Source: Shinisaurus crocodilurus (taxonomy: Eukaryota > Chordata > Lepidosauria > Squamata > Shinisauridae). From it: 64,000 nucleotides of DNA. Position 1 is the first letter of the stretch; each line of letters begins with the position of its first letter. Positions 9,943 to 19,670 of the stretch are shown here, one piece after another. The stretch lies in assembly GCA_021292165.1 (NCBI GenBank), contig CM037879.1, positions 264,251,921 through 264,315,920 on the forward strand, read 5' to 3'. The notes under the pieces were generated by a model. That model was given only the letters and a program-made list of their open reading frames with translations, ran no database searches and had not been told where the DNA came from. Both the position numbers and the translations under genes were made by a program.

Positions 9943-11057
9943 CATGCAACCCAAAACTATCATTCTCTAGTTAAGCAGAACTTTCTAACCTTCATCAATC
10001 ACTAAGCCATTCAACTATTGTTTCAAATTATTGTAGATCAGTTTGATTTTATGTTAATGGAATATCTTTGCTTATCTCAATGAGCAGAAACTTTGGTGCA
10101 TCAAGGATGCAGTGTTAAAGGTTTGCCTTCTTTGATCTCTGTTCAGCTGCAAGCCCTTTCCACAATGGGTGCTTTGCATTTTTTAAAAATTAATTATATA
10201 TGGGATATGTTTAAGCTTACCAGCTTTTTTCGTGGGTTCCGGCATTGTTTCAGTCCCTCTTTATTCCCAATATGTGCCAGATACAACAGCAAGTAGCCAC
10301 AAGTCCCGTGGAGAGCATACGGACCAATATGACAAGCAGAGGGAGAGAAGAATTCTTCGGCTTTATATACAGCATTGAAATATCAATCAAAATAGCACCT
10401 CCTCTCCTCTCAATGCAAACCCTCCGAAAATTGACAGTTATGGGAGCTCCACTTACATCTGTTGTTTGCAGCCACTGCCCTCTTGGCTTTAGGAAGGAAT
10501 CTCTGCTGCATTTCATGCGGCTGAGCAGGACAGCTATAACTTTCTAAATTCAGAAGCATCAGATTTGCACACAAAGCGGGGAATAAAACAGGTTGCCAGA
10601 CTCAAAGGGCTTTCAGAGATGCAAGATCTGTTCTAAATTATGTATATATATACAGTTGTCTTCCTCTCCCCATCATGGCATGGAAATAACCCAAATGATC
10701 TAATTGTGAACACACAATACTGCTTAACTATTTTTAGTTCTTTGTTGGCTAATATGAGCATCAGAATGCTTTCCCTCATTTAAGGGAAGTGAATATTCAT
10801 CCTTGTTGTTGGAGCAGGAGAATATGGCAGATGTCAATTACACTCTACAAATGAAGGGCCCTTCACTAAGATAAGTGATATTTAGTATTTACTTTTTTCA
10901 TCCAGTTAGCATCAATAGGAGTTTAATCAAAAGTGAGAGGGAGGTGAAAGAGCTACACTCGGAGACACCATTGGTGTGAGGGCAAAAAACATGAATAACC
11001 GTGCCTTTCATTTCTATGGCAGAAAGTAAAGCAACAGAATATGGGCACTCTCTAGAA

Positions 11058-11193
11058 CAGGGCTCTCCAACCTTGGGTCCCCAGATGTTGCTGGCCTACA
11101 GCTCCCAGCATACCCAGCCAGCATGGCTAATGGCAAGGGATTCTGGGAGCTGTAGTCCAGCAACATCTGGGGACCCAAGGTTGGAGAGCCCTG
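11058..11193. mobile_element. hAT MITE, complete 136-bp copy, CAGGGCTCTCC family
   Basis: Termini CAGGGCTCTCCAACCTTGGG and inverted CCCAAGGTTGGAGAGCCCTG enclose GCTGGCCTACAGCTCCCAGC and its inverted partner. An exact 8-bp TSD, CTCTAGAA, flanks it (11050-11057 and 11194-11201). By eye the sequence is identical base for base to the copy at 39327-39462. It is non-coding and needs a hAT transposase in trans. Confidence 0.95.
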
Positions 11194-11246
11194 CTCTAGA
11201 AGGTAGGAGGGTACATGACACCAGAAAGCCTGTGTGACCAACTAAG

Positions 11247-11300
11247 GGTGCAATCCTATGCATGTTTAGACAGAAAAAAAAGTCCTACAACAGATCCATG
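11247..11300. mobile_element. Half of a GTGCAATCCTATGCATG palindromic MITE
   Basis: GGTGCAATCCTATGCATGTT, TAGACAG, an A-run and TCCTACAAC match the left arm of the complete element at 31047-31161. The right arm is absent. Confidence 0.6.
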
Positions 11301-11349
11301 GAACTATATAACATGTTTGTTAAAACAGCTGCATACAGGAAACAAAGCT

Positions 11350-12129
11350 GATATTTATTTATTATTTTATTTATTTATTTGACTTGTACCCCACCTTTCT
11401 ACCACAACTGGCACTCAAGACAGTTTATCACAGAGATTACCATTCCCATGGTGGTCTTCCCACCCCACCCGTGTGTCTATCCACTGGGTAAGTAATACGT
11501 TTTCCTGGCCACGTCTCCCCCTGATAACCATTTCAATACAATCACTGAAGCTACTGCTTCTACCGTCTACCTCTTAAACAGGACAAAATGATGTTAAACT
11601 TATAAATCTGGTATATCTCTATTTTCATCCGGATTATGCGTGATTACTGCAGCATGCATCTGGTTTTTAATGCAACCCTTACTGCAGCTCTGCCAATTCC
11701 CTTCAGGTCCCTTCCTGGGTTGAGCTGCAAGTTCAGTGCATGACATAACAAAAACATATTTATATAATTATTAAATTTTTCACCCATTCAATCTGTAAAC
11801 TCACCACATCTCTGGTTATGTCAATTAGCTTTTGAGTACTGGTTAGAAATCGAAATACAATATAGGTGGCCTGGCCATACATTCATTGGGCAACCTTAGG
11901 CAAATCTATCTCATAGGCTCCCATTTTCATTACATCTACATAAAATGAGAATAATATTGATGTATCATCATCACACAGGATTGTTGTTGTAAGATTAATG
12001 GGACAAGGACATTTTGTGCTATGGCCTGAAACCACAGGAATAGAGGGGGCAACAAGTCCAAACTCTATGCAGCCAATAGTTCAGGAATCCCCAACCTTTT
12101 TGGACCCGTGGGCACATTTGGGAATTTGA
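11350..12129. other. Old interspersed repeat (shared with 13.87 kb), then unassigned sequence
   Basis: TTTATCACAGAGATTACCATTCC, TCCACTGGGTAAGT and CTGGCCACGTCTCCCCCT at 11424-11525 match 13880-14010. So the two carry one dispersed repeat of unknown class. A TTTATTTATTT.. run and CCCCACCTTTCT at 11350-11410 look like the tail of a minus-strand SINE. The rest is unassigned. Confidence 0.4.
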
Positions 12130-12137
12130 GAAACTGC

Positions 12138-13000
12138 CAGGGATGTTGAAGAGTCCTTGGTTTCGAGTCACGAGTCGAGTCACGAGTCTTTGGACCCGAG
12201 TCTCGAGTCCGAGTCCTTGGTCCAAAATGGTGACTCATGAGTCCCGAGTCCCGAGTCACTCCCAAAACTGACTCCACGAGTCCCTATTAAAATCAATGGG
12301 GTTTTCCCCCAACAAAATAAGGCTACTTCAGATGTGTGGCTTAAATAAATTCTAGGCACAAGTGTGCCTTTTTATTTCAAAACTCTGCAACTGATTTTGG
12401 CAAGAACAGACCAGGCAGACAACCCCAAAATAACCAGGCAGGCAGAGGAGGCAGGGAACCCCAAAGCAGGCAAGCAGAGGCCTTTGTCTTGGACAGTTCA
12501 AACTGTGGAACTGGTTAAGAAGAGACCAGGCAGGCAGAGGAGGTACGGAACTCCAAACAGGCAGACAGGCAGTGCCCTTTGTCTTGGACAATTCAACTGT
12601 TGAACTGGTCAAGAAGAGACCAGGCAGGCAGAGGAGGCTGGGAACCCCAAACAGACAGGAAGAGGCAGCCAAACCCAAAATGTCTGACCCTAACCCTAAC
12701 CCCCCACAACAACACATCAATCAAAATAAATCTCAACATATCGTTGGGGCTGCGCTCCTGGTAGCTGTCCATAGTGGCCGAACAGCGGCGCGCCTCGCTT
12801 CCATGCGCTCTTCACCGGTGATCAGCGCTCCTCTCCACTCCTTCTGGCACAGCCCAGGGATTTGATGAGTCCTTGGTCTCGAGTCCCGAGTCGAGTCTCG
12901 AGTCCCATTAAAAATATTGGGATTCGAGTCAGACTCGAGTCAGAGGGGGGACTCAGTCTGACTCATGAGTCGAGTCCTTGAGTCCGAGTCCCCATCCCTG
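12138..13000. mobile_element. Non-autonomous hAT element, copy B (863 bp)
   Basis: Termini CAGGGATG and CATCCCTG, with a perfect 8-bp TSD GAAACTGC at 12130-12137 and 13001-13008. It shares subterminal GAGTC/GACTC arrays and the central GCAGGCAGAGGAGG array with copy A at 1441, but lacks copy A's nested LTR. It differs by small indels and by a GC-rich segment (about 12745-12830). No transposase frame is present. Confidence 0.88.
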
Positions 13001-13089
13001 GAAACTGCTGTGGGCGCCACCACTAAAAGGCTCCCAGGGAGGATGTGGCTAGTCACATAATGGCTGCCGTGGGGGCCTGGCTAGTCAAA

Positions 13090-13375
13090 AGGGAGCTAAA
13101 GAGGTGGGGCAGAGGAAATAGTGAGACTAGAGGCTGGGAGGAAGGAGGAAATAGCAAGGCAAAGGTAGAGGGGAGAGAATGAGCAAGGCCAGAGGCCTGG
13201 GAGTGGGAGAAACAGCAAGGTAAAGAGGTGGGAAGAGAAATAGTGAAGCTAGAGGATGTGAGGGAGGGGGAAACAGCAAGGCAAAGGGTAGAGAAAGAGC
13301 AAGGCTAGAGGCTAAGACGGGGAGAAACAGTAAGTGAGCTAAGGATGTTAAAGGATAAAAATAGTGAGGCTAGAA
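13090..13375. repeat. Purine-rich degenerate minisatellite
   Basis: A diverged unit of roughly 40-50 bp is repeated about five or six times. Each contains variants of GAAATAGTGAGGCTAGAGGCT, GGGAGAAACAGCAAGG and CAAAGG. Nearly all purine on the plus strand. Unit boundaries are approximate. Confidence 0.6.
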
Positions 13376-14080
13376 AAAAGACTACCCTAACGTTTCCCAA
13401 GGTTTTTATTTAAAAAAAAAATTTTTTTTTGAAAGGGGCAAGGAGTGGAGAGCTTCGTGGATGCCCCTGAAGGTGATGAAGGGTGCCGCATTGGGGACCT
13501 CTAGCTAGTTTATTCTGCAAATGTTAATATGAAATACTATGCACCATGCCATTGGGAAGTTTTCTTTCCTGGATGAGTGGCAGTCCAAGGCTGTATATAG
13601 ACTGTAGTTTGTTTAGAGGCCTGGAGGCAGCACAACAGAACCATTGCTACCTGCAGTATCTGTGTCCATTTCTCTCCCTCCTGCTACACTCTCTAGTTAA
13701 ACTAGTTTTGTACTTGTATTTTTAGCAGTGCTTCAAAAATGTTTAACACAAGTGACATGGGCAACAATGGTTATATGGCACCATCTTCAATTCTCTCTCT
13801 CTCTGTGTGTGTATATTATATATCTCCTGTACACAGCCTTAATGAATCATATCATGATGGTTCTACATGAGGCCTAGATGTAACATTTATCACAGGGATT
13901 ACCATTCCTGTGGTGGTTTTCCCACCTAACCCTTGTGTGCTTCATCTATCCACTGGGTAAGTCAGGGCCATCAAGTAAAATAAGTTTTCTTGGCCAGGTC
14001 TCCCCCTATCCCCAGCAATCACCATTGATGTGGATTGCATGAGAACTTGAGAGATGCCTAGATGATCTATAATGTCTAGA
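13376..14080. other. No gene; shared old repeat near the end
   Basis: Contains a short CT/GT microsatellite (13793-13812) and the repeat shared with 11424-11525 (13880-14010). Nothing else was recognised. Confidence 0.3.
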
Positions 14081-14082
14081 GC

Positions 14083-14350
14083 AGCCTTTTCTAACCTTGG
14101 GTCTCCAGATGTTGTTGGACTACAAGGCAAGGGTGCTATTGCACTCATGTCCTACTTGTGGGTTTCCCATAGGCTGCTGGTTTGCCATTGTGTGAACGGA
14201 ATGCTGGACTAGATGGACCTTGGTCTGATCCAGCATGGCTCTTCTTGTGTTCTTACAACTCCCATCACCCCAGCCAACATGGCCAATGGCTGGAGATGAT
14301 GGAAGTTGTAGTCCAACAACATTTGGGGACCCAAGGCTAGGAAAGGCAAA
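14083..14350. mobile_element. hAT-type MITE split by a LINE-tail insertion
   Basis: Left arm: CAGCCTTTTCTAACCTTGGGTCTCCAG through TTGTTGGACTACAA (about 14083-14125). Right arm: CAACTCCCATCACCCCAGCC through CATTTGGGGACCCAAGGC (about 14257-14350). Between them lies a foreign segment (see next entry). The TSD is degraded. Confidence 0.65.
14126..14256 (+). mobile_element. LINE/SINE 3' tail fragment (TTCTTATGTTCTTA family)
   Basis: GGGTTTCCCATAGGCTGCTG, CTGGACTAGATGGACCTTGG, TCTGATCCAGCATGGCTCTT, ending TTCTTGTGTTCTTA. The same 3' end occurs on the minus strand at 15190, 16859 and 43408, always ending in a TTCTTATG-type short repeat. It is a dispersed retroposon 3' end, CR1/L3-like by its tail, but I cannot name the family with confidence. 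Confidence 0.6.
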
Positions 14351-14365
14351 ACTAGATAGCCTAAG

Positions 14366-14384
14366 CATATATATATATGTATGT

Positions 14385-14419
<35 letters not shown>
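14366..14419. repeat. (AT)n/(GATA)n microsatellite
   Basis: TATATATATATGTATGTATA followed by about ten GATA units. Confidence 0.95.
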
Positions 14420-14420
<1 letters not shown>

Positions 14421-14831
14421 AGCTGGAGTACTCTTTTTCCAGGAGCATTCCTGTGTTAAGTAGAGGTCACTGTTGAGAGATCTCACTTTTGTCCTCTGGA
14501 AAGGAATATGTTGTTTGTGCAACACTCCTTATGCAGATTGTATCCAGATTATTTCTAATAACCGTCCTCAGTAATACTATGAGTTAAGCTCACTCAGTGA
14601 GTGTTATTTATGCCACCTTTGCAATAAAACATGATCTTTGCTAGCCTTTATTTACTCTGTTGTTTTCAAAGGGCCAAACGAAACATGACGCTAAATGCAT
14701 CACTTGAAGTTGTGTCTTGGGGTCGAGGGTTTATAGTTAAGATCCAGCTGTGCTGGAGGGGCAGTTTTCATCAGGACTGTGGGGAGTGGGGGGTTAACCT
14801 TTTTCTCCTCCACTGTGGCCTCAGTAAAAAT

Positions 14832-14833
<2 letters not shown>

Positions 14834-14871
<38 letters not shown>
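14834..14871. repeat. (GA)n microsatellite
   Basis: About 18 GA units. Frames reading through it give Arg-Glu or Leu-Ser repeats and are artefacts. Confidence 0.95.
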
Positions 14872-14872
<1 letters not shown>

Positions 14873-15189
14873 GCTATTAGCCTTGGGAGAGAAGCTCGCT
14901 CCCATTGGCGCCAGTGGGAGCCTCCCCTCTGGGCTAATAGCTGTGCAGGAGGGGAAATTTTGGTTGAGACTGAAGCAGGGCAGAAAAGAGTTAATCCCTG
15001 CTCATGGTCTTGATGAAAATCACACATACATCCCACGGTGGCTATTAACTATGAAAAAAACAAAGACACAACTTAAAGCAACTCATTTAGCATCATATTC
15101 TGTTTGGCTTTCAGGCTCCTCGCTGAAAAATCTAAATTAAAAGTGTAGACTCACGCAGCCATAGAACTGCAAGAACATCATATTTTTGG

Positions 15190-15450
15190 TCCTGAGAACA
15201 TAAGAGCACAGTAGGATCAACCAAAGGCTCGTCTAGGCCAGACGTCCCCAACCCGGTGCCCTCCAGATGTGTTGCACTACAGCCCCCATCACCCCCAGCT
15301 AGCAGGTCCATTGGGTATGGCGGCTGGGGATGATGGGGGGACTAGTCCATCTAGTCCAGCATTCTGTTTCCCACATTGGCCAATTACCGTAGATGCCTCT
15401 GGGAAGCCCATATGCAGGGCCTCTTGAACTGTTGCTCCCTATCAAATGGT
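15190..15450 (-). mobile_element. Retroposon 3' fragment interrupted by a hAT MITE
   Basis: Minus-strand copy of the TTCTTATG-tailed family: AGAACATAAGAGCACAG...CAACCAAAGGC at 15196-15232, then CCATCTAGTCCAGCATTCTG ... GATGCCTCTGGGAAGCCC at 15345-15430. Between them (about 15238-15345) is a hAT-type MITE with CCCCAACCCGGTGCCCTCCA, GATGTG and an inner palindrome. Confidence 0.6.
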
Positions 15451-15452
15451 AT

Positions 15453-15548
15453 TATTAACAACACAATCCTATCCCTGTCTATCCTGAAGAAAACCCCAGA
15501 AAGTTCACTGAGACTTACTCCCAGGTAAGTGTGTATAGGCCTGCAGGA
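15453..15548. mobile_element. Palindromic MITE, GCAATCCTAT family
   Basis: CACAATCCTATCCCTGTCTA, then AGTTCACTGAGACTTACTCC, CAGGTAAGTGTGTATAGG form the typical arms. Diverged, no TSD fixed. The following sequence to 16858 contains only a two-copy direct repeat (CAACCCTACTGAACGGGGTATC at 15636-15678) and no recognised gene. Confidence 0.45.
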
Positions 15549-16858
15549 ATGTGAAGGTTCCATTGAGCTATCATGGCCAATAGACCTTCTCTTCCACAAA
15601 TTTGTCTAATAATCCCCATTTAAAACCAGCTAAGTCAACCCTACTGAACGGGGTATCAACCCTACTGAACGGGGTATCAGCCCTGCTCTATATGGGATTC
15701 CCCTTCACATGATGCATGCGTGAAGGGGGGGGCAGGGTAATACTTTAAGTGTTGTGGGAGCAATTGGTTGGAACCCACATTCTGGAATGTGTTTACAAGG
15801 CAGCGAGTGTATATTCAAGCCACTTCTGACCAGATTGCTACGTCTGTCTTCACCTGACACACTGGAGCCATAATGATAGCTAGTAACACACTATAATTCT
15901 ACAAGTCCCTGTTGTTTTGTACAGGCAGCTCCATATGACATGCCCTACATTCTTTGGATCAAAAGGATCCTTCTAGTATCCCACTTGATACTCCTCCTTC
16001 CCTAATTTAGCATGCGACCTTGCGTTTTACCCTTGTAATGTAAAGGGAACAGGTTCATAAGCAGAGCTTTCTTTATCCCCCCTTAGGGTTTTGTATCCCA
16101 TCATTATATCGCTCTTAAGCACCTCATTGACCGAACATTTTAAGACCCCCTTAAGCCACCAAATATGGACTCCAAAATATCCATCCATCCACCCCAATTA
16201 ATCTCTTGATACGTCTGGCCTCTGTGGATATTCTTTTGAAACTCTGCACAGTTCTCGTCTCGTCAGCTATTGCACAAGCTGTTGTCAGAAAACGGTTGCT
16301 AACCAAGGGTGGGAGCTCAACTACTCCTGGCCCAGTGCTGGTCGGGTGGTTACTAAATTTATGGCAAGCCCAAGCCACACTTCATCCATCCCAATTAATC
16401 TTTTGACCTTTGTAGACATCCTTTTGGAACCCTTTACAGTTCACTTCAGCCTTTGAGCGTGCTGTTAATGGGATGAGTGGGGAGAGATTGTTAAGGCTGC
16501 AGTCCTTTAGCACATTTAATTACTAATAAGTCCATTGACTTACTGAAGAATAAATATGCTTTGGATTGCACTGCACATTATCTCTTTCCTTTCCTTTTCA
16601 TTAATTTCCTGATTTGTGTGTCTGAAGCACTTCATTGTCTTTTTATTCAGCTACTGCCCTCTTTTCAGATACACTCTTCTTATACATGGCGATTCCTAGA
16701 ACTGTTTTAATGGACTATGTGGCCCTGTTCTAGGGGCCCAGCTGGTGGCCTAGGAGATTCACTTGTTCACCTTTTTTATTTTTTAAAGTGTTGTGCCATG
16801 TGTATATTCATTTAATTAAATGTATATTCATCCCACCCCCCACCACAAAAAAGCTGGA

Positions 16859-17015
16859 TAAGAACATAAGAAGAGCCATGCCAAAGACCTATCTAATCCA
16901 GTATTCTTTTCATGCAGCGGCCAATCAGCTGCAAGTGGGAAGCCCACAAGCAGGACATGAGTACAATAGCACCCTCCCACTCACATTCCCCAGCAAATGA
17001 TATACAGGGGAACAC
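16859..17015 (-). mobile_element. Retroposon 3' fragment (TTCTTATG-tailed family)
   Basis: TAAGAACATAAGAAGAGCCA, ATCTAATCCAGTATTC, GCAAGTGGGAAGCCCACAAG, ACATGAGTACAATAGC: minus-strand copy of the family at 14126-14256 and 43408. Confidence 0.65.
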
Positions 17016-17065
17016 TGTCTCCAAAACTGGAGTTAATATATAGCCATCATTACTAGTAGCCATTG

Positions 17066-17260
17066 ACCTGGTTCACATGTCATGGCAGCGAGCCACTTCC
17101 AGCTTGTATAAAAAACCTACTAACGCCCTTGTAGGTTGCTAGCGTAATGTCCGAATCTGGAAACTCTGGGTTGTTTATGGGTTAAACAAACCAGAGTTAA
17201 CCTAGCAAATCATGGGTTAATGAACTGTAGGTTAATTTACAGTCATGACATGTGAACTGG
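17066..17260. mobile_element. Palindromic MITE with CTGGTTCACATGTCATG ends
   Basis: CTGGTTCACATGTCATG on the left and CATGACATGTGAACTGG on the right are near-perfect inverse complements about 195 bp apart. Between them lie AT-rich GGGTTAA/TTAACC palindromic blocks. Non-coding. The TSD is ambiguous, so the superfamily is not assigned. Confidence 0.65.
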
Positions 17261-17825
17261 CCCAATATCCTTCAGAAGGAATACATCCTCAGGACCTTCC
17301 TTCCCTTATTATACGCCTCAGTTATTTTTTGCTACGCAGGCCAACACCATCCATGTGAGAATACACAACAAAGGTTTTGGTAATGTTGCATTTCAGTTGC
17401 TCCCATTTGCCCGTGCTTTGGCTCATGCAGGGGAGAGAGCAGCTTTGGTGCTCGCACTGAGCATGTAAAAGAAGGCCACTCCACAGAATTTTCTTGGGAC
17501 TATCCTCCACCTTTTTATTTTTGTGGTGTTCTCCATTTTCCCTCTACAATGCACCAGAACAACGCAAGGTCCAGGACAATGTGGAAGATACAAAATGGTG
17601 GCCATTCTGCCAACTCAGTTGCTGCCACTGTCACTTGCAGTGGCAGCAAAAAAACCAAACAACCCCACCCCACAAAACCCTTAGGAAAAAAGAAAGCAGC
17701 TGTACTAGTACTGCCACTCCCTATGGTGAACCCCATCTCCAGAAACTGTTGGAGAATTTCTCCTCCCCCTGGAGAAATTTGGTGAAATGGTGTGTGCCCT
17801 CCTCCATCCCCCAGTGTCTCTGTTT

Positions 17826-17826
<1 letters not shown>

Positions 17827-17867
<41 letters not shown>

Positions 17868-17885
17868 CTCCTCTTCCTCTCTTAC
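17827..17885. repeat. (CCTCGT)n hexanucleotide repeat
   Basis: Six to seven TCGTCC units pass into CTCCTCCTCTTCC. The plus-strand poly-Ser and Leu-Val frames here are artefacts of it. No gene was recognised in 17262-18204. Confidence 0.9.
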
Positions 17886-18204
17886 CAGAGGTTGGACATC
17901 ATCCTGGCTAAACAGTCTTTAGATATGGCCACTCTAAACAATGATGTTGTGTTGCCCCCAAGCCCCAACCCGTTCTTTAAGGGTTTTCAGCCAAGACATT
18001 CTTCTTCCTACACTTCTTTTCCCATTTATTTTTCTTTGTATAATCAGCTGCAACAGTCTCATTATAACATTTCTCATTATATGACCAAAATATTCTAGTT
18101 TTGGGCTGTAGAAACACTTATAGGGGACAATTAATCCTCAAACTCTCAGTGGCCTGCCAACCAAAGTTCCACTAGCCCCACCCCAGTCTCAGCAGTTATG
18201 GGAT

Positions 18205-18385
18205 GGGCTGTATCTTAGTGACAGAGCACATGCTTTGTATGAGGAAGGTCCTAGGTTAAATCCCTGGTATCTCCAGGTAGGGCTAGGAGATCTCCCCTGA
18301 AACCCTGGAGAGCTGCTGCCAGTCAGTGTCAACCATACTGGGCTAGATGGTCTGACTTGGTGTAAGGAAACTTCCTAAGTTCCCA
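18205..18385 (+). mobile_element. tRNA-derived SINE (tRNA-Ala-like head)
   Basis: The head GGGCTGTATCTTAGTGACAG and GAGCACATGCTTTGTATG resembles the 5' half of a tRNA-Ala gene including the pol III A box. AGGTTAAATCCCTGG is a diverged B box. The body (ATCTCCAGGTAGGGCT, CCTGGAGAGCTGCTGCCAGT, TACTGGGCTAGATGG) and the AAACTTCCTAAGTTCCC tail recur at 24205. Promoter boxes are mutated, so it is probably silent. Confidence 0.8.
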
Positions 18386-18524
18386 ATCAATGAAAACTGT
18401 AATTGCTGAGTAAGTTATGCCATATTGTACACTAGTCCTTCTGAAAGATTTTCACCCAGATATTTTAACTTTATTTAAAACATTTATACTTAGCCTCTTG
18501 ATTCATCAGGGCATGCCTTATATA

Positions 18525-19670
18525 GATCATCATCATCATCAGGCGATCACTCGTGACCGAGTAAGATTGTCTTCCAGGATAAAAGGAGGAAATTCTAAAG
18601 AAGATTGTGTTGTGTAGACTAGACTCTAGCGATGGGTCCGTAAGTGACTGTGGAGGCCAATTCTAGATCCACACAGCTTCCCACAGTGAGGGCACAGGTT
18701 ACCAGATGGAAGATGGTCCTGTAAAGGATTCGTTTGACGTGCTTTTCGCTTAGCACGTTTCTCCCTTTCACCTTGCACTCGGGCTTCTTCAAAGTCCATG
18801 GAACCTTTGTGAAAGGCCAACCTCCATTTAGATCGTTCATGGGCCAGAGCTTCCCAGTTTTCGATGTTTATATTGCATTTTTTTAGATTTGCCTTATGAA
18901 CATCTTTAAACCTCTTATATTGACCACCGATATTCCGCTTTCCATCCTTGAGTTGGGAATAAAGTAACTGCTTTGGGAGACGGCAGTCAGGCATTCGAAC
19001 AACATGACCGGTCCACTGAAGTTGGCGTTGAAGGATCATTTTTTCAATGCTAGTAGTCTTTGCTTCTTCCAGTACACTGACATTTGTTCGCCTATCTTCC
19101 CAAGTAATTCGCAGGATTTTCCGGAGGCAACATTGATGAAATCTTTCAAGGAGGTGGAAGTGACGTTTATAGATAGTCCATGTTTCGCAGGCATACAATA
19201 AAGTTGGTAATACAATGGCTTCATAAACCAGTGTTTTGATCTTCTTACAAATATCCCGATCCTCGAACACTCTATGTTTCATTCGAGAAAACGCGGCACT
19301 TGCGGAGCTCAAACGATTTCACTATCGATGTTAGCTGTAACAGAAAGATAGCTGCCAAGATAGAGAAAATGATTGACATTTTCCCGTATTGTCCCGCCAA
19401 GCTGGATAGATGGCATCACCAAAGGGTTAGCTTGCACTTGCTGATGAAGCACTTTGGTTTTTTTGATGTTAAGTGAGAGACCAAGTTTTCCGTACGCTTC
19501 TGCAAAAGCATTTAGGATAGTTTGGAGATCATCCTCTGAATGTGCAGAGACCACATTATCATCAGCATACTGAAGTTCCACAATGGAGGTTGTAATTACC
19601 TTACTTTTTGCTTTCAGCCTGCTGAGATTAAAAAGCTTTCCATCTGTTCGATATATTTCCCACACCAGTA
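18525..19670 (-). mobile_element. Degenerate LINE (RTE-like?), RT end and C-terminal zinc finger
   Basis: Minus-strand frames 19309-19665 and 18626-19312 together cover the end of a reverse transcriptase and the ORF C-terminus, joined by a frameshift near 19310. Visible blocks are YADD of the RT active site (in 'LQYADDNVV'), 'LGLSLNIKKTKVL', 'YLGSYLS', 'LYACETW', and 'GHVVRMPDCRLPKQLLY'. A terminal C2H2-type finger follows (CPHCGKLCGSRIGLHSH..TH). The 3' end closes in a (GAT)n run at 18525-18541. The layout fits RTE-like LINEs, but the clade is uncertain. Truncated at an AT-rich repeat near 19670. Another 3' tail lies at 45305. Confidence 0.72.
18626..19312 (-). pseudogene. LINE ORF2 C-terminal part, zinc-finger end
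   Basis: 228 codons ending in a C2H2-like finger (Cys-X2-Cys ... His-X4-His pattern, last 25 residues) after a basic EREKRAKRKAR stretch, which may bind nucleic acid during target-primed reverse transcription. The start of this frame is not a true start: it is where a frameshift (near 19310) splits it from the upstream RT frame. No endonuclease is present, so it is non-functional. Confidence 0.7.

Noticed and set aside
12686..12704. CCCTAACCCTAACC, a telomere-like motif
   Set aside because: Only two units, inside a hAT element; too short to call an interstitial telomere.
14631..15140. A 169-codon frame through a (GA)n tract
   Set aside because: The middle is an Arg-Glu repeat from the microsatellite, and flanks show no family features.
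17494..17922. A 142-codon frame with a poly-Ser run
   Set aside because: The run comes from the (CCTCGT)n microsatellite. No conserved segment was seen.
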